This document shows, piece by piece, positions 19,001 to 29,850 of a stretch of 64,000 bases of DNA. The stretch is taken from contig NZ_LUUK01000226.1 in the NCBI RefSeq assembly GCF_001644025.1, forward strand, positions 1 through 64,000, in the 5' to 3' direction. The stretch is from Methylomonas koyamae. GTDB lineage: Bacteria > Pseudomonadota > Gammaproteobacteria > Methylococcales > Methylomonadaceae. Position numbers and translations under genes: made by a program. Within the stretch, counting starts at the first letter, position 1. The number at the start of each line of letters is the position of its first letter. Under the pieces are notes generated by a model. That model did not search any database. It saw nothing but the letters and a program-made list of their open reading frames with translations, and was not told where the DNA came from.

Positions 19001-19769
19001 CCTGGTATCCTTGATTGCATTGGAAATGGGCAGCTCCAGCCGTCTATGTGCGACCTGGAAAGCAGGTGATCCGTTGGTATTGATGGGCGTCACTGGCGCA
19101 CCGACCGAAATCCCGACCGGCAAAACCGTATTGTTATTGGGCGGCGGCTTGGGCAACGCGGTATTGTTCTCGATCGGCAAGGCCATGCGCTCCGCCGGCA
19201 ACAAAGTCTTGTATTTTGCCGGCTACCGCAACCGGTCCGATTTGTTCAAGGTAGCGGAAATCGAGGAAGCATCCGACGTCATCGTCTGGGCGGTGGACAA
19301 ATTGCCCGGTAACGAGGCGATTCCGGTCACCCGTCCGCAGGACAAAACGTTCGTCGGTAACATCGTCGAGGCGATGATCGCCTATGCCGAGGGCCAACTG
19401 GGCGACACCGCGTTGAAACTGCAGGATGTCGAGCATTTGATCGTGATCGGTTCCGACCGGATGATGGCGGCGGTTAAGGCGGCTCGCTTCGGCGCATTGA
19501 AGCCTTACTTGAAAGAAGGCCACGAAGCCGTCGGCTCGATCAATTCGCCGATGCAATGCATGATGAAAGGCGTTTGCGCGCAATGTATGTGCAAACACGT
19601 CGATCCGGAAACCGGCGAAGAAAGCTTTATGTATTCCTGCTACAACCAGGATCAAGCGCTGGATTATGTCGACTTTCCCAACCTGAATGCGCGATTGCGG
19701 CAAAATACGGTGCAGGAGAAATTGTCGTCCTTGTGGCTAACCTATTTGTTGGAAAGCGAACGCGGCTAG
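16086..19769 (+). CDS. Large FAD/Fe-S oxidoreductase: GltD/NfnB-like fused to PyrK/NfnA-like
   Basis: 1227 residues. Residues 1-290 are a helical domain I do not recognise. Residues 290-900 resemble GltD/NfnB: eight cysteines fit two [4Fe-4S] sites (C296, C299, C307, C331 and C363, C371, C374, C378), followed by a dinucleotide fold (VLVAGMGPAGYTLSHY) and a second NAD(P)-type fold (PAGVIGGGLTAIDTATELL). Residues ~920-1227 resemble PyrK/NfnA: an FAD-binding barrel (FEPGQFYRVQNYE), a nucleotide-binding region (VLLLGGGLGNAVLFSIGKA) and a C-terminal cysteine cluster (C1158, C1164, C1167, C1169, C1185) fitting [2Fe-2S]. In NfnAB the same modules, as two subunits, bifurcate electrons between NADPH, NADH and ferredoxin. 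The fused protein probably moves electrons between pyridine nucleotides and a low-potential carrier; bifurcation is inference. Confidence 0.85.
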   Translation: MMTKQLNTRDLTQLTLGIPGFDYRDLYDSRRLNDLMTVFDLSVEQHDPNLFKEIAAYRACGGAGMKPEDISELLVKMAPLVGTFVAKLFNVGDVREQQIDKIRGEFDSVFTYRTQIVGNLAKLFKGQTIEGWDIAELGAQLDALLAATGRSELYATDPELAVSQLGADFWRLTQNADLSDADIAALKQQVADSPILSKAAISDGPAAFAAALLDIVRRWSFAAKQVPELQAVVEKWLSFKIAEKTDLDNLVAHASVSQDGYEVWACDEHHHRRRDGFALTDKRFKQRQALYEIDHCIYCHDRDNDSCSKGIKNKKDNTFKANHLGSLMTGCPLEEKISEMHLVKRQGDNIGALAMIIIDNPMCPGTGHRICNDCMRGCIYQKTEAVNIPQIETNVLTDVLFMPWGFEIYSLLTRWNPLNVKRPVALPYNGKNVLVAGMGPAGYTLSHYLLNEGFGVVGIDALKIEPLPLHLTGDRDNPPLPIIDFQALYEDLDKRVMLGFGGVAEYGITVRWDKNFLKVIYLTLLRRSAFKCYGGVRFGGTITIDEAWGLGFDHIAIASGAGKPTVIDLKNNMTRGIRKASDFLMGLQLTGAAKESSLANLQVRMPAGVIGGGLTAIDTATELLAYYPLQVSKITKRYDKLVAKYGEAEVRGRYDKEELEILEEFLAHGRVIEAERARAAAAGETPNFLPFLKQWGGVTMFYRKGIKDSPAYRQNHEEIHEALSEGIYLAEGMSPLEAINDDYGHLKAVRFEKLELQEGRWRTVGEQEVALRGLFIAAGTAPNTIYQSEHPRTFAMEGKFYKRHEPDWLPGKAELVPMADEAQVKVGKPSPFTSYHSEGRYISFYGDNHPVYAGNVVKAMASAKDGYPYIVKLFENEIAKLDAGKQAERDAAWRAMQDKLDELFLAHVVEVNRLTPTIIEVVIKAPAAAKNFEPGQFYRVQNYESLAPVVEGTALAAEGLALTGAWVDKEKGLVSLIALEMGSSSRLCATWKAGDPLVLMGVTGAPTEIPTGKTVLLLGGGLGNAVLFSIGKAMRSAGNKVLYFAGYRNRSDLFKVAEIEEASDVIVWAVDKLPGNEAIPVTRPQDKTFVGNIVEAMIAYAEGQLGDTALKLQDVEHLIVIGSDRMMAAVKAARFGALKPYLKEGHEAVGSINSPMQCMMKGVCAQCMCKHVDPETGEESFMYSCYNQDQALDYVDFPNLNARLRQNTVQEKLSSLWLTYLLESERG

Positions 19770-19894
19770 AGCCAATCCAGCTCGGCCCACCGCCACCCGC
19801 CGAACCGGGTGGCGGAACCGCTCGCGAGGCGCCGCGAACCTTAGTATTCCGCGCCGGACACCTCGCCGACAGCCTTTGAAATTGGAGTTCACAC

Positions 19895-21328
19895 GTGTTG
19901 CAGCGCACCCTGCTTGCCATTTCGTTAATTTTCCTACCGCTACTGGCCTGGGCTGACGCCGATGCCAACCAAGTCGCCCTCAACCTGACTCGGCATTGGG
20001 TCGGCTATCTGTCGATCGCAATATTCGCGCTTGCGTACATGCTGGCGATGACCGAGGAAATCACCGAGCTGAACAAGTCCAAACCGATGGTGCTGGCCGC
20101 AAGCCTGATCTGGGCCTTCATTGCCTCGATTTACGTGCAAGGCGGGATGGGCGAACAAGCCGGCCGCGCCTTCCGTGCGTGCCTGGAAAGTTACGCCGAA
20201 CTGTTCTTGTTTATCATGGTGTCGATGGCCTATCTGAATGCGATGGAAAGCCGCGGCGTATTCGACAACCTACGTGTCTGGTTGCTCAGCAAGGGCTTCA
20301 GTTATCGCAAGTTGTTCTGGATAACCGGCGTGATGTCATTCTTTATGTCGTCGGTGTGTAACAACCTGACCACCGCGCTGCTAATGGGCGCGGTCATCGT
20401 CGCAATGGGCAAGCATAATAAACGCTTTATGACGATGGCCTGCATCAATGTTGTTGTTGCCACCAACGCCGGCGGTTCGTTCAGTCCGTTCGGCGATATC
20501 ACCACATTACTGGTTTGGCAAAGCGGCGTTGTGCCCTTCGTGGATTTCTATTCGCTGTTCATTCCGGCCGTGGTCAATTTCGCGCTGCCAGCCGCCGTGA
20601 TGCATTTTTGGATACCCAACGAACACCCGGCCGCCGTCGGAAAAGCTCCGAAAATGAAACGAGGAGCTTTGACGATGATGGTGTTGTTCTTGTTGACGAT
20701 CATTACCGCGGTCAGTTTCGAAAACTTCCTGGATCTGCCGCCGGCCGCCGGCATGCTGGCCGGACTGACTTATCTGAAGTTTTTAGGCTACTACCTGCAA
20801 AAAACCGAAGACAAACAAAAAGTCAGCGATTTTGCCCACGTTTACAAATTATTCAACGTCGAACTGCCGTTGGCCAATCAAAATCAACGCTTCGACGTGT
20901 TCAAAAACGTCGCCAATTTGGAATGGGATACCCTCTTGTTTTTTTACGGCGTGATGGTCAGTGTCGGCGGACTAAGTTTCATCGGCTATTTAACGATGGC
21001 TTCCGACGTGCTGTATGTCGGCATGGATCCGACGATCGCCAATATCGTCGTCGGCATCTTGTCGGCCTTTATCGATAACGGCACGATCATGTTCGCGGTG
21101 CTGACGATGCATCCTGAGATTTCCCAAGGCCAATGGCTGTTGGTCACGTTGACGGCCGGCGTCGGCGGCAGTCTGCTGGCAATCGGCTCGGCGGCCGGCG
21201 TTGGCCTGATGGGACAGGTCAAGGGAGTCTACACCTTTAGCGCCCATTTAAAGTGGATGCCGGTCATCCTGCTCGGTTACGCCGGCAGTATCGCCACGCA
21301 TTTTTTATTAAACAGCCACTATTTTTAA
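19895..21328 (+). CDS. nhaD: Na+/H+ antiporter NhaD
   Basis: 477 residues with a signal-like first helix and roughly a dozen membrane helices. NhaD antiporters expel Na+ in exchange for H+ and matter in saline or alkaline settings. Family segments include FMSSVCNNLTTALLMGAV, ATNAGGSFSPFGDITTLLVW and the C-terminal FIDNGTIMFAVL with GGSLLAIGSAAGVGLMG. The start is GTG at 19895, supported by a GGAG seven bases upstream; TTG at 19898 is next in frame. It follows the large oxidoreductase gene by 125 bases with no clear terminator between. Confidence 0.9.
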   Translation: MLQRTLLAISLIFLPLLAWADADANQVALNLTRHWVGYLSIAIFALAYMLAMTEEITELNKSKPMVLAASLIWAFIASIYVQGGMGEQAGRAFRACLESYAELFLFIMVSMAYLNAMESRGVFDNLRVWLLSKGFSYRKLFWITGVMSFFMSSVCNNLTTALLMGAVIVAMGKHNKRFMTMACINVVVATNAGGSFSPFGDITTLLVWQSGVVPFVDFYSLFIPAVVNFALPAAVMHFWIPNEHPAAVGKAPKMKRGALTMMVLFLLTIITAVSFENFLDLPPAAGMLAGLTYLKFLGYYLQKTEDKQKVSDFAHVYKLFNVELPLANQNQRFDVFKNVANLEWDTLLFFYGVMVSVGGLSFIGYLTMASDVLYVGMDPTIANIVVGILSAFIDNGTIMFAVLTMHPEISQGQWLLVTLTAGVGGSLLAIGSAAGVGLMGQVKGVYTFSAHLKWMPVILLGYAGSIATHFLLNSHYF

Positions 21329-21496
21329 CCTACCGTAAACCGAGCGGCCAATTCGGCAACACGCGGCCAACACCCAGTTTTCTAAAAATTTCAATTACTT
21401 AATAAGAAACCACTCCCTGTACATCAAACCGATTGACGAATATTCATTTCTTTGCTCAATCGTCATAATCCATTAACACGCAAAATCCTGCTATTT

Positions 21497-21662
21497 TTGT
21501 GGAACGCTTGGAATAGCCATGTATAATGAAGCCGATTTAGCTCGGTATCGTTGTCGCTTTTCAAGCTCGCAATAGGATCAACAAACTTTGTTTTCCGCTT
21601 ACCCGCTTTATTCACCAACCCTAGTTCCAAACAGCGAAAGCACTTTTTAGCAAGAGAGATTT
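21497..21662 (+). promoter_or_regulatory. Putative promoter and long 5' leader of the cold-shock gene
   Basis: A perfect -10 hexamer TATAAT lies at 21522-21527, with a weak -35-like TTGTGG at 21497-21502 (19-base spacing, or GTGGAA at 17). Transcription would begin near 21534, giving an untranslated leader of about 130 bases. Long leaders are typical of cold-inducible csp mRNAs, where structure in the leader controls translation by temperature. The 200 bases upstream are AT-rich and hold no gene. Confidence 0.5.
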
Positions 21663-21872
21663 ATGTCAGTTCAAGTAGAAGGCAAAGTTAAATGGTTTAA
21701 CGACGAGAAAGGTTTCGGCTTCATTGAGCAAGAAGGCGGCAAAGACGTATTCGTCCATTTTAGCGCTATCAACGGTTCCGGCCGCAGAACCCTGAAAGAA
21801 GGCCAAAAAGTCACGATGGAAGTGACCAACGGCCAAAAAGGCCCACAAGCGGAAAACGTAACACCGCTGTAA
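21663..21872 (+). CDS. Cold-shock protein (CspA family)
   Basis: 69 residues, single OB-fold cold-shock domain. Both RNA-binding motifs are intact: RNP1 KGFGFIEQ and RNP2 DVFVHFSAI. It binds single-stranded RNA or DNA and melts mRNA secondary structure. AGAGAG precedes the ATG. A long leader with a TATAAT promoter lies upstream and a clear terminator downstream, so it is a single-gene transcript. Which csp paralogue it is cannot be told. Confidence 0.97.
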   Translation: MSVQVEGKVKWFNDEKGFGFIEQEGGKDVFVHFSAINGSGRRTLKEGQKVTMEVTNGQKGPQAENVTPL

Positions 21873-21881
21873 ATTGAACTG

Positions 21882-21908
21882 AAAAAGCCGCCTGACCAGC
21901 GGCTTTTT
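21882..21908 (+). terminator. Intrinsic terminator of the cold-shock gene
   Basis: Arms AAAAAGCCGC (21882-21891) and GCGGCTTTTT (21899-21908) are exact reverse complements with a 7-base loop. The GC stem is followed by a run of five T on the plus strand. It sits 10 bases past the csp stop codon. The symmetrical A-run means it could also act on the opposite strand, after the minus-strand rimO gene ending at 21985. Confidence 0.9.
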
Positions 21909-21984
21909 CATTTGCGGCCGATTTGCTTGTAACACGATCCATCCAACCGCACCGTCTGGCGCGGAGAGATGGCTCGTTCCGTCG

Positions 21985-23295
21985 TTAGAGTAAGGCACCC
22001 CACAAATCGTAGTCGTCGGCTTCCTCGATTTCGACCTCAACGAATTCGCCGACCCTCAGGTGGTTTGCACCATCGATAAACACTTGACCGTCGATTTCCG
22101 GGGCATCGCTTTTAGTGCGAGCCACGGCGCCTTCTTCGACGACCTCGTCGATCAACACCACCTCGCGACGGCCTATCCGTTGCTTTAAACGTTCGGCACT
22201 GATCGCGGCCTGATGCTCCATAAATCGTGCCAATCGCTCCTGTTTGACTTCTTCCGGCACCGCGTCCGGCAACGCGTTCGCCGCCGCACCCTTGACCGGC
22301 GAATAGGCGAAACAACCCACTCTGTCCATTTGCGCTTCGCTCAAGAATTGCAGTAGCTCTGCGAATTCCTGCTCTGTCTCGCCGGGAAAACCGACGATGA
22401 AAGTACTGCGTATCGTCAAATCCGGACAAATTTTCCGCCAAGCGCGGATGCGCTCCAAATTGTTTTCAGCGGCGGCCGGGCGTTTCATCAATTTCAAGAT
22501 CCTGCTGCTGGCATGCTGAAACGGAATATCCAGATACGGCAAAATTTTACCGTCCGCCATCAACGGCACCACGTCGTCGACGTGCGGATAGGGGTAGACG
22601 TAATGCATTCGGACCCAAATATCCAGTTCGCCCAACGCCGCCGCCAAGTCTTGGAATCGGGTTTGGTAAGCTCGTCCCCGCCAATCGCGGCTTTGATATT
22701 TCAAGTCTAAACCATAAGCACTGGTGTCTTGCGACACGACCAGCAGCTCCTTAACACCGGCGGCAGCCAGCGTTTCCGCCTCCACCATCACCTCGTCCAA
22801 CGGCCGGCTGACCAAGTCGCCGCGCATCGACGGAATAATGCAGAACGAACAACGGTGATTGCACCCTTCGGAAATTTTCAAGTAGGCGTAATGCTTGGGC
22901 GTCAATTTAATCCCTTGCGGCGGCACCAAGTCCATGAATGGATTGTGCGCCGGCGGCAGATACTCGTGCACAGCTTCGACCACTTCGTCGGTCGCGTGAG
23001 CGCCGGTGATTTTCAGCACTTGCGGATGCCGTGCCAAAATCTCGTCCTGCCGCGCGCCCAGACAACCGGTGACGATGACCTTACCGTTTTCAGCGAGCGC
23101 TTCGCCTATGCTGTCCAGCGACTCCTCGACCGCCGCGTCTATAAAGCCGCAGGTATTGACGATGACCAGATCGGAATCCTTGTAATTCGGCGATACTTGG
23201 TAGCCTTCGCTACGCAAGCGGGTCAAGATCTGCTCGCTATCGACCAGGGCTTTCGGGCAGCCCAGACTGATAAATCCAACGCGGGGGTTACTCAT
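21985..23295 (-). CDS. rimO: Ribosomal protein S12 methylthiotransferase RimO
   Basis: 436 residues. Radical-SAM enzyme that adds a methylthio group to Asp of ribosomal protein S12. Three domains in order: the UPF0004 domain with cysteines in [13 protein letters not shown] and VTGCLGARQ (second Fe-S cluster), the radical-SAM core with [13 protein letters not shown] (C-x3-C-x2-C), and a C-terminal TRAM domain (about 375-436). The SLGCPK N-terminus separates RimO from MiaB. Convergent with the cold-shock gene across the terminator. Confidence 0.96.
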   Translation of the reverse strand: MSNPRVGFISLGCPKALVDSEQILTRLRSEGYQVSPNYKDSDLVIVNTCGFIDAAVEESLDSIGEALAENGKVIVTGCLGARQDEILARHPQVLKITGAHATDEVVEAVHEYLPPAHNPFMDLVPPQGIKLTPKHYAYLKISEGCNHRCSFCIIPSMRGDLVSRPLDEVMVEAETLAAAGVKELLVVSQDTSAYGLDLKYQSRDWRGRAYQTRFQDLAAALGELDIWVRMHYVYPYPHVDDVVPLMADGKILPYLDIPFQHASSRILKLMKRPAAAENNLERIRAWRKICPDLTIRSTFIVGFPGETEQEFAELLQFLSEAQMDRVGCFAYSPVKGAAANALPDAVPEEVKQERLARFMEHQAAISAERLKQRIGRREVVLIDEVVEEGAVARTKSDAPEIDGQVFIDGANHLRVGEFVEVEIEEADDYDLWGALL

Positions 23296-23313
23296 TCGAC
23301 ATTCTCGATAACA

Positions 23314-23646
23314 CTATAAACAGGTGGGCGGCTTGGGCAGGCCGGCGATTTTGCAGGCGTATTTCAACGGGCCTTGCGGAAACAATTTTTGCAGATAGCG
23401 GCTATTGCCTTTTTCTTCACCCAGGGTTTTGCGTACCGCGGCGACGAACATCCGGGCATTCGGCAAATGCTGGAATTTTCGATAGTAATCGCGGATAAAC
23501 AGCAAAATCTCCCAATGCGCCTCTTCGATCACCAAGCCTTCCAGACGCGCCAATTCGTCGGCGACGTTGCGATTCCACAGATCGGCACTCCGCAAAAACC
23601 CGTCATCGGTCGTAGCCAATTCGGCACCGTCGACTATCAACGCCAT
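23314..23646 (-). CDS. DsrC/TusE family sulfur-transfer protein with two C-terminal cysteines
   Basis: 110 residues. DsrC/TusE proteins accept sulfur as a persulfide on the penultimate cysteine of a flexible C-terminal arm. Here the arm ends YACKIAGLPKPPTCL: C109 is the universal cysteine, and C98, ten residues earlier, matches the second redox cysteine of true DsrC, which E. coli TusE lacks. GEEKGNSRYLQKLFPQGP is the conserved core segment. The start at 23646 overlaps the end of the TusB gene by 10 bases. tusC and tusD are not adjacent. It may serve the tRNA 2-thiouridine relay or another sulfur-trafficking route. Confidence 0.88.
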   Translation of the reverse strand: MALIVDGAELATTDDGFLRSADLWNRNVADELARLEGLVIEEAHWEILLFIRDYYRKFQHLPNARMFVAAVRKTLGEEKGNSRYLQKLFPQGPLKYACKIAGLPKPPTCL

Positions 23647-23930
23647 GTATGAGCCACCGGATGCTTGACCGTCAAATCGACCAACCCGGCGTAATCCGTC
23701 CAGGCCACGCCGGCCATCGCGGCATCCGGCGCAAGTCCGCAGGCCTCGGCGTATTCCCGTAACACGAAAACCCCACATTCCCGATCCAGCACGCTTTGCA
23801 ACAGCGGGTTATCCCGATGTCCGGCGCGAGCCGACAACGCGGCGGCATCCAACAGCACGACGTCATCGCCCGAGCCGATACGCTCCAGCCATTCCGGCCT
23901 GACCGGCGAGGAAGCCACGATATGCAACAT
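23637..23930 (-). CDS. tusB: TusB/DsrH-family sulfur relay protein
   Basis: 97 residues. Begins MLHIVASSPVRPEWLER and contains DDVVLLDAAALSA, the opening of the DsrH/TusB fold; in E. coli TusB joins TusC and TusD in a heterohexamer that passes sulfur to TusE for tRNA wobble 2-thiouridine. The start is TAATG-overlapped with the end of the SMR gene upstream, and its end overlaps the DsrC-like gene, so the three genes are tightly coupled. The sequence is divergent, and the partner subunits are missing from this locus. Confidence 0.75.
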   Translation of the reverse strand: MLHIVASSPVRPEWLERIGSGDDVVLLDAAALSARAGHRDNPLLQSVLDRECGVFVLREYAEACGLAPDAAMAGVAWTDYAGLVDLTVKHPVAHTWR

Positions 23931-24253
23931 TATTCGGTATGGGTCAGTTTCAAGCCGACGATGCCGATCACGATCAACAGAATCGAAGCCAACCGTATCC
24001 AATCGGAAGATTCCTTGAACAGGAAAATGCCGACGATCGCCACGCCGACCGCGCCCATACCGGTCCAAACGGCGTACGCGGTGCCCAGCGGTAAGGTTCT
24101 GATTGCCAACATCAACAGGTAAAAACTGCCGGCGCCGGAAATCCCGGTCACCACGCTCGGCCACAGCTTGGTAAAGCCATCGTTAAATTTAAGACTGATC
24201 GCGAATACGATCTCAGAACAACCCGCCGCCAACAGCAACAGCCAACCCATCAA
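23930..24253 (-). CDS. SMR-family transporter, SugE/Gdx-like (probable guanidinium exporter)
   Basis: 107 residues, four membrane helices. The essential Glu is in the first helix (AGCSEIVFAISLKF), and AYAVWTGMGAVGVAIVGIFLFKES closely follows the SugE/Gdx pattern, which exports guanidinium rather than the broad cations of EmrE. GAGGAGA precedes the start. I looked for guanidine-riboswitch hairpins in the leader and saw none. Its stop overlaps the tusB start by one base, an unexpected operon partner for sulfur-relay genes. Divergent from the YcgR-like gene at 24330. Confidence 0.85.
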   Translation of the reverse strand: MMGWLLLLAAGCSEIVFAISLKFNDGFTKLWPSVVTGISGAGSFYLLMLAIRTLPLGTAYAVWTGMGAVGVAIVGIFLFKESSDWIRLASILLIVIGIVGLKLTHTE

Positions 24254-24329
24254 CTCTCCTCGGACATACGCTATAATCGGAGCATTTTACAATAGCGTTT
24301 CTGTCAAACCGCATTATTTAGCCCTGTAA

Positions 24330-25076
24330 ATGGAAAAAGAATCCGACTACCTCGTTCGCAACGCCAAAATGATTTATGGCCATTTGACCGACTTGGTAAA
24401 AAACAAGTGCATCATCGCCGCGAATTTCGGCGAAGACAACGCTTCGTTCTTGACCACCATCGTCGAGCTCGACCAGAAAACCAATCTGCTGGCGCTCGAT
24501 GTCGCGCCCAACGAGCAACTGAACCGACAATTGCTGACTTCGGCGAAAGTCCTGTTCCGTACCGAGTTCGACGGTATCAAAGTATCGTTCCGGGGCAAAG
24601 CCATCAAAAAAACCGAGCGTAACGGCATGGCGGTTCTAGCGATGCCGTTGCCGGACGCGATATTTTGGATGCAGCGCCGCCAGTTTTATCGAGTAAAAAT
24701 TCCGCTCTCGCATAAAAACAGTTTCTGTGAAATCGAGTTTCGCACCGTGGATGAAGACAACAATCCGCAAACGCTCTCGGGGATTTTTCCGTTGGCCGAT
24801 CTGAGCATTTCCGGATTCGCGATGCTGGTAAACGACACCAAGTTCTCCGAATTCCTGCAACAGGGCGCCGAACATGGCGATTGCGCGCTGTATCTAAACG
24901 ACGGCAGCCGCGCCAATGTCGGCATCATGGTCCGCGATATCGCCACCATGCGGGCCGGAGCGGCCGGTAAACAGCAGCGGGTCGGCTGCCAGTTCACCCA
25001 AGTTTCGCAGATGTTCGAATCCAGCATTCAACGTTACGTCCAAGACATCGAGCGGCAACAAAAAAACATCGGTTAG
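24330..25076 (+). CDS. YcgR-like flagellar brake / PilZ-domain c-di-GMP effector
   Basis: 248 residues. An N-terminal YcgR domain (about 15-110) is followed by a PilZ domain. Both c-di-GMP-binding motifs are present: RxxxR at R117-R121 (in MQRRQFYRVKIP) and D157-L-S-I-S-G (pattern D/NxSxxG). In enteric bacteria YcgR with c-di-GMP bound slows the flagellar motor. No flagellar genes are in the window. It is the natural receiver for the many c-di-GMP enzymes encoded nearby. Confidence 0.9.
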   Translation: MEKESDYLVRNAKMIYGHLTDLVKNKCIIAANFGEDNASFLTTIVELDQKTNLLALDVAPNEQLNRQLLTSAKVLFRTEFDGIKVSFRGKAIKKTERNGMAVLAMPLPDAIFWMQRRQFYRVKIPLSHKNSFCEIEFRTVDEDNNPQTLSGIFPLADLSISGFAMLVNDTKFSEFLQQGAEHGDCALYLNDGSRANVGIMVRDIATMRAGAAGKQQRVGCQFTQVSQMFESSIQRYVQDIERQQKNIG

Positions 25077-25251
25077 CGCGCGCCAAGATCATCGGCAGAC
25101 AGTCGATTCGCTCTTACGTCGGCGCTCCTCCGAAGATTCAAGCGCATACCAGCCACCAATCTCCGCTCAAGACTTTTCAGGCGACTTGCGCGGCCAGCGC
25201 GACCGTCAAATTTCAGCCACACACCTCGCCATTCTCCACCGCCAATAACCG

Positions 25252-28695
<3,444 letters not shown>

Positions 28696-28716
28696 TTTTA
28701 ATTTTTTGGAGGTAAT

Positions 28717-28905
28717 ATGTCGCACTGTCAAACCGCCAAGCAAGAAGCCATCGCCGCCATCAATCTATTGCCAGACACGGTAGATTTTGAAGAAATCGTG
28801 TATCGGCTCTACGTTCTGAACAAAATATATCAGGGGCTAGAAGATGTAGAGCACGGCAAGGGCATTAGCAGCGAGATCTTGCTACGCGAAATCGAGCAAT
28901 GGTAA
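28717..28905 (+). CDS. Putative antitoxin of a ParE-type module
   Basis: 62 residues, helical (MSHCQTAKQEAIAAINLLP, then a Leu/Ile-rich helix and a C-terminal EILLREIEQW). A strong GGAGG lies seven bases before the ATG. Its last seven bases overlap the toxin gene. Size, order and overlap fit a type II antitoxin; the sequence shows no clear ribbon-helix-helix, so DNA binding is uncertain. Confidence 0.75.
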   Translation: MSHCQTAKQEAIAAINLLPDTVDFEEIVYRLYVLNKIYQGLEDVEHGKGISSEILLREIEQW

Positions 28906-29198
28906 TTTGGACGCCTCGCGCCAGAACAGACCTCAAAGCCATTCATGATTACATCGCGCAGGATTCACCGCTTACTGCCAAACGCATCATCCGGGAATTG
29001 ATACAAAAAACCGACAGCCTGCTGGTGTCTCCTTACCTCGGTAAAAAAGTGCCCGAGTTTGAACAACAGGAATTAAGGGAAATCGGCGTGCATTCTTGGA
29101 GAATCATTTACCAAATTAAGTTTAATCAAGCCTATGTTGTCACAGTGGTTCATAAACGCCGCGATTTCAAAAATTCGGACTTATCGATAGACCAATAA
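28899..29198 (+). CDS. ParE/RelE-superfamily toxin
   Basis: 99 residues. Opening VIWTPRARTDLKAIHDYIAQ and the closing IREL..SWRIIYQIK..VVTVVHKRRDF follow the ParE/RelE fold, with R and H residues near the C-terminus. ParE toxins poison gyrase, RelE toxins cut mRNA on the ribosome; the helix pattern DLKAIHDYIAQDSP is closer to ParE. Translationally coupled to the antitoxin gene by a 7-base overlap. It is less GC-rich than the mfd gene before it. Confidence 0.88.
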   Translation: MVIWTPRARTDLKAIHDYIAQDSPLTAKRIIRELIQKTDSLLVSPYLGKKVPEFEQQELREIGVHSWRIIYQIKFNQAYVVTVVHKRRDFKNSDLSIDQ

Positions 29199-29239
29199 AC
29201 GCGCAAATCCAAGGGTACGGCAATTATTGGAGTCAGAGC

Positions 29240-29572
29240 ATGAACAGCATGACTTACAAAGGCTATACCGCCCGCATCGATTTCGACGACAGAAACAACT
29301 TGTTGGTTGGGCGCTTGCTGGGCATTCAAGATGTCATCGGCTTTCATGCCGATACTGTGACCGAATTGCGCAGCGCTTTCGAGGAAGCGGTGGACGATTA
29401 TCTGGAAACTTGCGCCCGCATCGGCAAACCGCCGGAAAAACCGGCTAGCGGCAAACTGATGCTGCGCATACCACACGAAATCCACGCCGCAGCGCTAGTA
29501 ACCGCCAAAGCGAAAGGCAAAAGCCTGAATCAATGGGCGACGGAAGTGTTGAATGAAGCGTCACACATCTGA
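29240..29572 (+). CDS. HicB-family antitoxin-like protein
   Basis: 110 residues. The first ~60 match the HicB partial RNase-H-like fold (YKGYTARIDFDDRNNLLVG, then FHADTVTELRSAFEEAVDDYLE); the last ~45 form a ribbon-helix-helix DNA-binding part (GKLMLRIPHEIHAAALVTAKAKGKSLNQW written in pieces: KLMLRIP and SLNQWATEVL). No HicA toxin is next to it, so it is an orphan or uses another partner. It follows the ParE toxin by 41 bases and may be cotranscribed. Confidence 0.85.
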   Translation: MNSMTYKGYTARIDFDDRNNLLVGRLLGIQDVIGFHADTVTELRSAFEEAVDDYLETCARIGKPPEKPASGKLMLRIPHEIHAAALVTAKAKGKSLNQWATEVLNEASHI

Positions 29573-29594
29573 CACTATTCGATGCCAGACTAGT

Positions 29595-29744
29595 TCATAG
29601 AGTCTTCTGCGGGAACGAATTCGGATGTTTAAATCTTAACCCATCACCCCACGCGGGAGCATAGGAATAAGGCATGTTTAGCTTCCCGTCAGAGTTGGCA
29701 CGCCATGATGCAGCATACGCCTCTAAACTCTTAAAAATATCCAT
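29595..29744 (-). CDS. Possible small protein, 49 residues
   Basis: A minus-strand open frame from ATG at 29744 to TGA at 29595. It begins MDIFKSLEAYAASW, is rich in aromatic residues and Pro (NMPYSYAPAWGDG) and ends PNSFPQKTL. A GGA sits five bases before the ATG. The composition looks protein-like rather than random, yet it may be a fragment of a decayed gene. Family unknown. Confidence 0.35.
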   Translation of the reverse strand: MDIFKSLEAYAASWRANSDGKLNMPYSYAPAWGDGLRFKHPNSFPQKTL

Positions 29745-29850
29745 TTTTCCAAGAAAACTCACCTGCTTTTGACCGCCGTCGACAAGTTAAATCAATATGC
29801 TGCAAGCAGGGGCGCACAAATTATTCGGCAAAAATAAAGGAGGAATTGTT

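Noticed and set aside
23314-23930. Dissimilatory sulfite-reductase (dsr) locus
   Set aside because: The DsrC-like and DsrH/TusB-like genes occur without dsrAB, dsrE or dsrF.
24254-24329. Guanidine riboswitch for the SugE-like gene
   Set aside because: No paired hairpins with ACGR loops and no ykkC-I pattern; 76 bases only.
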